A model generated the notes under the pieces. That model worked only from the letters and a program-made list of their open reading frames with translations. It was not told the origin of the DNA and searched no databases. A stretch of DNA of 35,345 nucleotides from Actinomycetes bacterium (GTDB lineage Bacteria; Actinomycetota; Thermoleophilia; Gaiellales; Gaiellaceae), in the NCBI GenBank assembly GCA_025964395.1, contig JAOPYY010000051.1, positions 1 to 35,345 of the forward strand, in the 5' to 3' direction. Both the position numbers and the translations under genes were made by a program. Positions 25,412 through 32,996 of this stretch are shown in pieces; positions within the stretch are counted from its first letter, which is position 1, and the number at the start of each line of letters is the position of its first letter.

Positions 25412-26428
25412 ATGCGCACGCACAAGATCGGCCTGCGTCGGCTCGTTCCGCTCGCGGTCATGATCGTTGCCTCCGGGGTGGCAGGCTCGGTGGCGACCGC
25501 TCGCTCCGCGGCGGCGCCCCAGAACACTGCGATTCCGCAGGTCAGCGGGACCGCCAAGGAAGGCGAGACGCTGACCGCTTCGAATGGCACGTGGAGCAAC
25601 ACCCCGACCTCGTACGCCTACCAGTGGCGCCGCTGTGCGTCCGACGGCACGGCGTGCGGCGACATCACCGGGGCGACCAAGCAGACCTACCCGGTCTTGG
25701 CCGCGGACATCGGTCACACGCTTCGCGTCGTCGTGACTGCTTCTAACGCTGACGGCAAGGCGTCGGCGACCTCGGGCGCGACCGACGTGGTCGACTCGAA
25801 GTCCGGCCCGGTCAACTCCGTGAAGCCGGCCGTCAGTGGCACGGCGACGGTCGGCCAGGAGCTCAGGGTCTCGACCGGCACCTGGTCCCCGAAGCCTGGT
25901 TCGTACGGGTACCAGTGGCAGCGCTGCACGTCCACGGGTGCGGACTGCGTCAACGTCGACGGTGCGACCTCGGCGACCTACGGCGTCCGCTCCGCTGACG
26001 TCGACCATCGCATGCGCGCGTTGGTAACTGCTCGCACGTCGGCCGGCCGGTCGACCGCCGCGTCGACCCCGTCGAGCGTCGTACTCGACAACACGAGCAC
26101 GACCACGACCACGGTTCAGGGCAACAAGGCGCCGACGGTCACGTTCATCTCGTTCAAGTGGGTCGGCCCGCGCGCCTTCGCCCGCTTCCGCGTCTGCGAT
26201 GACGGCCTCGGCCGCATCACGGTGATCGAACGCGACAACAAGGCCAAGACCCTCGCGTCCGAGCGGCGCTTCCGCATCACGCGGAGCGCGTCCTGCGGCA
26301 CCTACTCGCGGAACTGGATCCCGGCGCCGCGGTTCCGCACCAAGGGCCGTTATGTCGCGACGCTGCGCGCAGTCGACACGTCGAACGCGCTCAGCCGGAT
26401 CGTCAGCCGCTCACTCGTCAAGCGCTAA
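25412..26428 (+). CDS. Secreted protein with two Ig-like YAYQWRRC/YGYQWQRC repeats
   Basis: AAGGAG SD before ATG 25412; tandem repeats PQVSGTAKEGETLTASNGTWSNTPTSYAYQWRRC / PAVSGTATVGQELRVSTGTWSPKPGSYGYQWQRC. Confidence 0.83.
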   Translation: MRTHKIGLRRLVPLAVMIVASGVAGSVATARSAAAPQNTAIPQVSGTAKEGETLTASNGTWSNTPTSYAYQWRRCASDGTACGDITGATKQTYPVLAADIGHTLRVVVTASNADGKASATSGATDVVDSKSGPVNSVKPAVSGTATVGQELRVSTGTWSPKPGSYGYQWQRCTSTGADCVNVDGATSATYGVRSADVDHRMRALVTARTSAGRSTAASTPSSVVLDNTSTTTTTVQGNKAPTVTFISFKWVGPRAFARFRVCDDGLGRITVIERDNKAKTLASERRFRITRSASCGTYSRNWIPAPRFRTKGRYVATLRAVDTSNALSRIVSRSLVKR

Positions 26429-26492
26429 CGGTATGGCATGCCGGCGCGATCGTCAGGCCTTCACGGCCTTGACGATCGCGCCGTGCATACCG
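26429..26492. repeat. Imperfect 64-bp inverted repeat overlapping the 3' end of arsM (bidirectional terminator candidate)
   Basis: CGGTATG..CGGCGCGATCGTCA-GGCC-TTCAC-GGCC-TTGACGATCGCGCCG..CATACCG. Confidence 0.75.
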
Positions 26493-27229
26493 TCGGCAAC
26501 CTCATGCGTGAACTCGACGGTCACGTCGTCGAAGCCCGCTGCACGCAAGCCCTCGGTGTACTCGGAGGTCGAGAGCGCTCCGGAGATGCAGCCGACGTAG
26601 CTCCCGCGATCCGCGCGCTCCTTCGGGTCGAGCCGGTCCTCAGCGACGACGTCGCTGATGCCGATCCGGCCGCCCGGCTTCAGCACGCGGCCGATCTCGC
26701 GCAGCACCGACGGCTTGTCGGTCGACAGATTGATCACGCAGTTCGAGATCACGACGTCGACGCTCGCGCTGGGGAGGGGGACATCCTCGATCAGGCCCGT
26801 CAGGAACGTCACGTTCACAATGCCTGCGTCGGCAGCGTTGCGGCGCGCGAGCTCGAGCATCTCGTCGGTCATGTCGAGCCCGTACGCGTGCCCGGCAGGG
26901 CCGACGCGCCTGGCGGAGAGGATCACGTCGATCCCGCCGCCCGAGCCCAGGTCGAGCACGGTCTCGCCGTCGCGCAGGTCGGCGACGGCCGTCGGGTTCC
27001 CACAGCCGAGCGATGCGAGCACGGCCGCGTCGGGCAACTCGGCGCGCTGTGAGATGTCGTACAGGGTGGACCCGAACTCTCCGTCCGAACAGCACCCGCC
27101 ATCACCGCAGCCGCACCCGGCGCCGGTCGCAGCCTCCGCGTACTTCTGTCTGACCTCTTCGCGCAGATTTTCGGGGCGCAGATCTTCGGAGCGCAGATCT
27201 TCGGGGCTCAGGTCGTTGGTCGTTGCCAT
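26453..27229 (-). CDS. arsM: Arsenite S-adenosylmethionine methyltransferase
   Basis: VRQKYAEAATGAGCGCGDGGCCSDGEFGSTLYD; VLDLGSGGGIDVILSARRVGPAGHAYGLDMTDEML; VISNCVINLSTDK; SDVVAEDRL; SYVGCISGAL. Confidence 0.93.
   Translation of the reverse strand: MATTNDLSPEDLRSEDLRPENLREEVRQKYAEAATGAGCGCGDGGCCSDGEFGSTLYDISQRAELPDAAVLASLGCGNPTAVADLRDGETVLDLGSGGGIDVILSARRVGPAGHAYGLDMTDEMLELARRNAADAGIVNVTFLTGLIEDVPLPSASVDVVISNCVINLSTDKPSVLREIGRVLKPGGRIGISDVVAEDRLDPKERADRGSYVGCISGALSTSEYTEGLRAAGFDDVTVEFTHEVADGMHGAIVKAVKA
27161..27205 (-). repeat. Three tandem 15-bp repeats in the arsM N-terminal coding region
   Basis: Plus strand GCGCAGATYTTCGGR x3, encoding repeats of (S/R)PE(D/N)LR type. Confidence 0.85.
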
Positions 27230-27567
27230 CAGCAGCACGCCTCCTTCAGGTCGGCGACAGCGGCGAGCTTCGCGACCGCATCGCGCTTCAGTGAGTAGTA
27301 GGCCCACTTGCCTCGCTGCTCACGCTCGAGCAGGCCGGCGTCGTAGAGCTTCTTCAGGTGGTGCGAGACCGTCGGCTGGGAGAGCCCGAGGTCGGTCAGC
27401 TCGCAGCCGCAGACTTCGCCGCCGGCCGTCGCGAGCACGTTGACGATGCGCACGCGTGCGGGATCGCCAAGCGCCCGAAAGAGCGCCGCGGTTCCCTCCG
27501 CCTCCTCGTCGGTGAGGGTGGCGGAGCCGAGCGGCGCGCAACACGCGATCGGCTCGACGGCGAACAT
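27229..27567 (-). CDS. arsR: ArsR-family arsenic-responsive repressor
   Basis: FRALGDPARVRIVNVLATAGGEVCGCELTDLGLSQPTVSHHLKKLYDAGLLEREQRGKWAYYSL; CC at residues 9-10, CGC at 53-55, terminal CC. Confidence 0.93.
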   Translation of the reverse strand: MFAVEPIACCAPLGSATLTDEEAEGTAALFRALGDPARVRIVNVLATAGGEVCGCELTDLGLSQPTVSHHLKKLYDAGLLEREQRGKWAYYSLKRDAVAKLAAVADLKEACC

Positions 27568-27675
27568 CTAGATCCTCGGGCCTTGCAGAGCGGCCTTGAA
27601 CAGCGCCTCGTCGCGGAGCTGGGCGGCGCGGCACAGGTTGTCGCAAACGGCGCTAGCGTGCTTCTTCCGGAACAT
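27568..27675 (-). CDS. 35-aa small ORF upstream of arsR
   Basis: AGGGGAG SD, ATG 27675, MFRKKHASAVCDNLCRAAQLRDEALFKAALQGPRI*; its TAG abuts the arsR ATG. Confidence 0.6.
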   Translation of the reverse strand: MFRKKHASAVCDNLCRAAQLRDEALFKAALQGPRI

Positions 27676-27689
27676 CCTCGCTCCCCTCA

Positions 27690-27733
27690 TATCGATGGAC
27701 GTCAATATATCGACAACCATCGATACGTGTCAA
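27690..27733 (-). promoter_or_regulatory. ars promoter with overlapping ArsR operator candidate
   Basis: Minus TTGACA (27728-27733), 18-bp spacer, TATATT (27704-27709); inverted repeat TATCGATGG (27690-27698)/CCATCGATA (27717-27725). Confidence 0.65.
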
Positions 27734-27800
27734 GTCTTCATGCAAGGTTCCGGCGCGCGGCGCGTCTCAGGCTCCGTACCCAACTTTCCAAGGAGTCCAT

Positions 27801-28595
27801 ATGAAACGTCTCGCCCTTTTCCTGATCGTTGCCGCAGCGCTGCTTGCGCCGTCCGCGGCGCTCGCGAGCGGCGTCGTGCTGAAGGTTCAGAAGGCGACCC
27901 ATCTCGTTGCCGTCACCAACGGCAAGACGAAGGTCAATCTCGTCCACACCGCCGCCAAGCTGCGCGTCGGGCAGCGGGTCACGCTGAGTGGGCGCACGCT
28001 GCGCAACGGCACGCTTGCCGCTTCCTCGATCCGCGTCCTCGGCCGCGCGCACACCGTGCACTTCCGCGGCCTGCTCCTCAAGAAGAGCGGCACGCAGCTG
28101 GTCGTCTCGGCCGGCGGCGCGATCATCGCCGTGCACCGCGGCGCACGCACGACCTCGTCCGCGAACGACACGGGCCCGACGCCCGGCGCGACGGTTGACG
28201 TCACCGCCACTGTCGGCACCGACGACGAGCTCGCCGCGACGACCGTCTCGACCGCCTCGGCCGATACACCCGGCGGCAAGATCGAAGGCACGCTGACGCT
28301 CGGGACCGGCACGGTCACCGTCAAGTCGGATGAGATGAACCTCTCGATCAAGGTTCCGACGGGCTTCGACCTGACGAAGTTCGCCACCGGTGACGAAGTT
28401 CTGGCAACGTTTTCGCAGCAGGCTGATGGTTCGCTGCTCCTGACTGACATTTCCGGAGATGGGAATGCTCAGGAAGCGGACAACAACGACAACAACGACA
28501 ACAACGACGGCGATAACAGCGACGACAACGGGGGCAACGGCGACAACAACGGTGGGAGCTCCTCACAGTCCGCAGTCGCTTCGGTCCACATCTAG
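27801..28595 (+). CDS. Secreted DUF5666-like protein with Asp/Asn-rich C-terminal tail
   Basis: Signal peptide; repeated beta-type units (KVNLVHTAAKLRVGQRVTLSGRTLRNGTLAASSIRVLG); tail EADNNDNNDNNDGDNSDDNGGNGDNNGG; CCAAGGAGT SD. Confidence 0.72.
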   Translation: MKRLALFLIVAAALLAPSAALASGVVLKVQKATHLVAVTNGKTKVNLVHTAAKLRVGQRVTLSGRTLRNGTLAASSIRVLGRAHTVHFRGLLLKKSGTQLVVSAGGAIIAVHRGARTTSSANDTGPTPGATVDVTATVGTDDELAATTVSTASADTPGGKIEGTLTLGTGTVTVKSDEMNLSIKVPTGFDLTKFATGDEVLATFSQQADGSLLLTDISGDGNAQEADNNDNNDNNDGDNSDDNGGNGDNNGGSSSQSAVASVHI

Positions 28596-28631
28596 CTCGA
28601 TCCACTATCACCAAACGAAGGTAGAAGTGAC

Positions 28632-30008
28632 GTGAGCCCGCTTCTCTACAAGCGTCTCTCGGACGAGAACCTCGGCAGCCGCCTCGCCTCTGGCGAGGCG
28701 GCTGCGTTCGATGAGCTGTACCGCCGGTACGCGCATCGCCTTGCGGCGTACGGTTCGCATCTGCTGGGCGACGCCGCCTCGGGCGAGGACGTTGCGCAAG
28801 CCGCGATGCTCAAGGCGTACGGCGCATTGCGCGACGGTCGCCTGCCGGACAAGCTGAAGCCCTGGCTCTACCGGATCGCGCACAACGCCGCGATCGATCT
28901 CGTCGCGAGACGGCGTGAGCTGTCGACGGAGACGCTGCCCGAGCTATCCGCGGGCGAGCGTGAGCCGTTCGCGGGTGCGCTCGTCGAGGCCCTCGCGACG
29001 CTGCCCGACCGGCAGCGCCGCGTGTATGTCCTGCGCGAGGTGCACGGGTTGCGGATCGACGAGACCGGCGCGGAGCTCGGGCTCACCGCCGCGCAGGTTG
29101 AGCAGTCGCTGTTCGCGGCGCGGAACCGGCTCGCCGAGCAGCTTGTCTTTGGCGACCGCCTGAACTGCGTCACCGTTCAGCGGCTCGCCGAAGGGCCGTT
29201 GGACGCCTCAGAGCGGCGCGCGTTGAAGACGCACCTTCGCTCGTGCCAGGAATGCCGCCAGACGATGGGTCTCCGCGGGCGCGCGCTCTCGATCTTCCCG
29301 AGCGGCGCCGGCCTCGAGTGGCTGCGCGGCCTGGGCGCCGGCCTGATCGGCGGCGGTGGGCCCGTCGCCGCGAAGGTCGGTGCGGTCGTCGCGACGGCGA
29401 CGATCGTCGGAGGAGGCACGGTGGCGGTCGAGCAGACCGCCCAGCACCACGCCCATCGCGCCACGTTGACCGTCGTGCGCGCGGCTCCGGTGGTCACGCA
29501 TGTGGCCCGCCCGACCTCGCTCGCCACTGGGGCTGTTCAGGTCGCGGCGGGCGGCACGCCGGTGCACAAGGTGGTGGATGAGCACAGGGGGAGCAACTCC
29601 GGCGACACGGGAACCTCTCATGACTCGGCGGCCAAGGAGCACGACGCGCAACAGATCGCCGAGCACGACGGTCCCTCCTCTAACGGCAACCAGTCGAACG
29701 ACAACCAGTCAAACGGCGACGGCGAGCACACCACCACGATCGCGGCGCAGAACACCTCGGAGCACACCTCGTCGTACGATCATTCGTCCGACCACTCCGG
29801 CCAGGGCTCGGAGACGCGTCCAACCGAGACGCAGCCGACGGAGACGCAGCCGACGGAGACGCAGCCGACGGAGACGCAGCCGACCGAGACGCAGCCGACC
29901 GAGACGCAGCCTGCCGAGCCTCAGCTCTCGGAGCAATCGACCCCGACGACGAGCGCCGACCTGACGGCGCCTCCGCCGCCCGCAGTCTCGGTCATCGTCG
30001 CCCCCTGA
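28632..30008 (+). CDS. ECF sigma factor fused to zinc-finger (anti-sigma-like) domain, membrane-like segment and TETQP repeat tail
   Basis: SDENLGSRLASGEAAAFDELYRRYAHRL...LPDKLKPWLYRIAHNAAID...LPDRQRRVYVLREVHGLRIDETGAELGL; then LKTHLRSCQECRQ; Gly/Ala/Val-rich segment; (TETQP)6. Confidence 0.88.
   Translation: MSPLLYKRLSDENLGSRLASGEAAAFDELYRRYAHRLAAYGSHLLGDAASGEDVAQAAMLKAYGALRDGRLPDKLKPWLYRIAHNAAIDLVARRRELSTETLPELSAGEREPFAGALVEALATLPDRQRRVYVLREVHGLRIDETGAELGLTAAQVEQSLFAARNRLAEQLVFGDRLNCVTVQRLAEGPLDASERRALKTHLRSCQECRQTMGLRGRALSIFPSGAGLEWLRGLGAGLIGGGGPVAAKVGAVVATATIVGGGTVAVEQTAQHHAHRATLTVVRAAPVVTHVARPTSLATGAVQVAAGGTPVHKVVDEHRGSNSGDTGTSHDSAAKEHDAQQIAEHDGPSSNGNQSNDNQSNGDGEHTTTIAAQNTSEHTSSYDHSSDHSGQGSETRPTETQPTETQPTETQPTETQPTETQPTETQPAEPQLSEQSTPTTSADLTAPPPPAVSVIVAP
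29823..29912 (+). repeat. Six 15-bp tandem repeats encoding TETQP
   Basis: ACSGAGACGCAGCCK x6, in frame with the sigma-factor ORF. Confidence 0.95.
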
Positions 30009-30081
30009 ACCGACGTTTCCACCCCGGCAGGTCTGCACACGTCGTCGGCGGGCGAGCACCGGCGCGCGTCGCGAGCGTCGC

Positions 30082-30972
30082 TTAGCCGACGAGCTGTTCG
30101 ACGCGGTTCTTCCGCACCGCGAGCATCTCGGCCAGGATCTCGAGCGCGACCTCGGACGGCGTTTCGCCACCGAGATCGAGCCCGACCGGGCCGCGCACCT
30201 GGTCGACCAGGTCGCCGAGGTGCTCGCGGCGCTTCTCCTGCGCGCGGCGCGAGCCGAGCGCGCCGACGTAGAAGGCGCCGCCTTCGACAGCTCGCTTCAG
30301 TGCGGGAATGTCGAGCCGCTCCTCGTGTACGAGCGAGACGAGCGCGGTGTCCGCGTCGACGTCGACGTCTTCGGGCCAGACGACGAGGAGTTCGTCGGCA
30401 CTCGGTACGCGCTCCCGCGTCGCGAGCCCGGCGCGCGGGTCGACGACGACGCTGTGCCAGCCGAGCGGCTTCGCGAGCGCGCAGAGCGCCTCCGCGATGT
30501 CGCCGGCGCCGACGGCGACGAGGCGCGGCGGCGGCGTGACCGCCTCGGCGAACACCTCGCCGCGCAGCTCCGTGCGCGTCGGCGTGTCGTCGTGCCAGCG
30601 CTCGCCGGCCTTGTCGCCGCTCACGACGACGTAACTCGTGCCGCGTTCGATCGGCGGCGCACCGGCGAACGGCTCGACGAACACGTCGATCTCGCCGCCG
30701 CACGGCAGTCCCACGGTCCAGGCCTCGTCGTCGGCGATGCCGTACGAGACCACCTCAGGCGCGCTCCCCGCCAGCACGGCCTTCGCGCGCTCGGCGACGT
30801 CCGCTTCCACGCAGCCACCCGAGACGGAGCCGAAGAGGCGGCCCGACGCCGTGACCGCGAGCTTCGAGCCCAGCGGGCGCGGCGCGCTCCGGCGTGTGGC
30901 GACGACCGTCGCCAGCGCGACCTCCTCGCCCTCGGCGCGCCACTCCTCTGCCTTGGCCAGAACCTCGTCCAT
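30082..30972 (-). CDS. XdhC/CoxF family protein
   Basis: VVATRRSAPRPLGSKLAVTASGRLFGSVSGGCVEADVAERA...GLPCGGEIDVFVEPF; PPRLVAVGAGDIAEALCALAKPLGW. Confidence 0.92.
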   Translation of the reverse strand: MDEVLAKAEEWRAEGEEVALATVVATRRSAPRPLGSKLAVTASGRLFGSVSGGCVEADVAERAKAVLAGSAPEVVSYGIADDEAWTVGLPCGGEIDVFVEPFAGAPPIERGTSYVVVSGDKAGERWHDDTPTRTELRGEVFAEAVTPPPRLVAVGAGDIAEALCALAKPLGWHSVVVDPRAGLATRERVPSADELLVVWPEDVDVDADTALVSLVHEERLDIPALKRAVEGGAFYVGALGSRRAQEKRREHLGDLVDQVRGPVGLDLGGETPSEVALEILAEMLAVRKNRVEQLVG

Positions 30973-30987
30973 CTACCCTCATCCTAG

Positions 30988-31374
30988 ATGGACGCGCTAG
31001 AGGATCTACTCACGCGGGTGGACGCCGGGGAGTTCGGCGATCCGCTCCCCGTCCTGGCCTATATCGCCGGCCAGGCCGTGGAGATCGACGAAGGAGACCT
31101 GAACGGCGGCCGCCGCCGGGCATTGCTGCTCGTCGCGGCGGGCGGCGACCCCCACCGGGACCTCGACGTCGACGATCGCGCCGTGAAGGCACTCGCCGCC
31201 GACCTCTACACCGACGAGCGCCGCGAGCAGCTCGGCCGCAGCATCGACGCGCTCGTGCTGCGCGTCCGCGAGCGCCCGGTCGCACGCGAGGCGGCGCTCT
31301 TCCTCGCGGCTGACGTCGACCTGGCGTGGCGCCTCTTCTCGCTCTCGCTGCTCGCCGAGGAGCTCGCAGAATGA
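30988..31374 (+). CDS. Conserved hypothetical protein
   Basis: 128-aa ORF MDALEDLLTRVDAGEFGDPLPVLAYIAGQ...; ATGA overlap with the next gene. Confidence 0.6.
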   Translation: MDALEDLLTRVDAGEFGDPLPVLAYIAGQAVEIDEGDLNGGRRRALLLVAAGGDPHRDLDVDDRAVKALAADLYTDERREQLGRSIDALVLRVRERPVAREAALFLAADVDLAWRLFSLSLLAEELAE

Positions 31375-31823
31375 CGCCCGCGGTCGAGGCGGTGAAGGGT
31401 GCGGGGATCACGTTCGAGCTCCACGAGTACGAGGGCGTCGAGGTGGGGGAGGGCGACTACGCGACGGCGGTGGCAGAGGCGCTCGAGCGTCCGCCCGCGC
31501 AGCTCTACAAAACGCTCGTCGCGAAGGTCGACGGCGAGCTCGCCGTCTTCATCATTCCGGCCGATCGGATGCTTGACCTGCGCGCCGTCGGCAAGCGCGC
31601 CGAGCTGGCGGCGAAGGCGGAGGCCGAGCGTACGACCGGCTATGTGGTCGGCGGGATCAGCCCGCTCGGCCAGCGCAAGCGGCTGCCCACGACGATCGAC
31701 GCGTCGGTCTACGAGTGGGAAACGATCCTCGTCAGTGCCGGACGGCGTGGCCTGCAGATCGAGCTCGCGCCCTCAGACCTGATCGCCCTGACCGACGCCA
31801 AGGTCGGCGAGCTCACGCGCTAG
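31371..31823 (+). CDS. ybaK: YbaK/EbsC-type aminoacyl-tRNA deacylase
   Basis: PPAQLYKTLVAKVDGELAVFIIPADRMLDLRAVGKRAELA...TTGYVVGGISPLGQRKRLPTTIDASV. Confidence 0.92.
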   Translation: MTPAVEAVKGAGITFELHEYEGVEVGEGDYATAVAEALERPPAQLYKTLVAKVDGELAVFIIPADRMLDLRAVGKRAELAAKAEAERTTGYVVGGISPLGQRKRLPTTIDASVYEWETILVSAGRRGLQIELAPSDLIALTDAKVGELTR

Positions 31824-31827
31824 GCCT

Positions 31828-32871
31828 CTAGGTGCCCCACCAGAAGCTCGCGGCGATCACGACGTAGAAGCCGACGAGCACGGTGCCTTCCTGCCACGTC
31901 GACTCGCCGTCGTTGACGATCAGCGCGCCGAGGATCCCGGCGATCACGAGGACAAGCGCGAGCAGCATCGGGAAGACCAACGTCAGGTGCGGCGTGAAGA
32001 AGAGCGACGCGAACACGAGCACCGGCGTCAGCGCGAGTGCGACCTGGAGCGCCGAGTTGAGGATCACCGAGATCGCGAAGTCGGCCTGGTTACGCATTGC
32101 GAGTTGGACGCCGACGACATTCTCGACTGCGTTGCCTGCGATCGCGACGATCACGAGCCCGGCGAACGCCTGACTCATGTGCAGGGTGTGAATCGCGGGC
32201 GTCAGCGCTGTGACAAACCAGTCCGACGTCAGCGCCGCGAGCACGCCGGCACCGCCGAGCACGACCCCGGTCGTCACCGGCGACCAGCGCGCAGGGACGT
32301 GCTCCTCCTCGCCCGTCGACTGGAGGAACGTCGGAATCGTGACCACGAAGACGATCAGCAGGACGCCGGCGCAGATCAGCGAGAGCGCCTCGGAGTGCGC
32401 GGCCGCCGGCGTGTGGAACCCGTTCGCGAGCGACGGCAGAGCCATCGTGGCGGCCGAGAGCACGAGGAGCGTCGAGATCATCCGGGCGCGGTTCGAGTTG
32501 AACCGCTGCACGCCGTTCTTCAGGCCGCCCGCGAGGAACGCGATCCCGAGCACGAGGATGCTGTTCGCGAGGATCGAGCCGACGAGCGCCGCCTGAACGA
32601 CCGTGACGAGGCCCTTGTTCAGGGCGAAGAGGGCGATGAAGAGCTCCGGCAGGTTCCCGAGCGCCGACTGGACGACGCCGGCTGCGCCGGAGCCGAGGCG
32701 CGACCCGAGCTGCTCGGTCGCGTGCCCCACCGTCCGTGCCAGGGCCGCCAGGGCAACGGCGGTGACGACAAAGGCAGTTACGTCGCCTAGCGCGAAATGG
32801 CACACGGCGGCCGCTGCGACGAGTGCCAGCGTCACCCCAAGCTCCAGGAGTTCGCGGCGGGTCACACGCAC
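31828..32871 (-). CDS. Ca2+/H+ antiporter (CaCA/CAX family)
   Basis: SALGNLPELFIALFALNKGLVTVVQAALVGSILANSILVLGIAFLAGG; second alpha repeat AGNAVENVVGVQLAMRNQADFAISVILNSALQVALALTPVLV; start approximate. Confidence 0.92.
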   Translation of the reverse strand: MRVTRRELLELGVTLALVAAAAVCHFALGDVTAFVVTAVALAALARTVGHATEQLGSRLGSGAAGVVQSALGNLPELFIALFALNKGLVTVVQAALVGSILANSILVLGIAFLAGGLKNGVQRFNSNRARMISTLLVLSAATMALPSLANGFHTPAAAHSEALSLICAGVLLIVFVVTIPTFLQSTGEEEHVPARWSPVTTGVVLGGAGVLAALTSDWFVTALTPAIHTLHMSQAFAGLVIVAIAGNAVENVVGVQLAMRNQADFAISVILNSALQVALALTPVLVFASLFFTPHLTLVFPMLLALVLVIAGILGALIVNDGESTWQEGTVLVGFYVVIAASFWWGT

Positions 32872-32996
32872 GACGCTAACAACACCTACCTCCGGCGGAG
32901 GACGCCTCTCCCTCCGCTGGGGGACGCGACCACGAGAGACCCCGGCGACACTGGTTCTGCCCAGTACGAATATCGCTTCCAAGCAAGGGGGTCTTC

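Noticed and set aside
27596-28198. 200-aa plus-strand ORF overlapping the ars leader and the secreted protein gene
   Set aside because: Runs off-frame through the conserved secreted protein; Arg-rich shadow translation.
29823-29912. CRISPR-like periodicity
   Set aside because: 15-bp contiguous in-frame coding repeats with no unique spacers.
29708-30170. Minus-strand ORF with (RRLRLG)n repeats
   Set aside because: Reverse translation of the TETQP minisatellite, not an independent gene.
32889-32901. Short palindrome CCTCCG-G-CGGAGG upstream of the Ca2+/H+ antiporter
   Set aside because: Only 6-bp GC-rich arms with a 1-nt centre; expected by chance in this composition.
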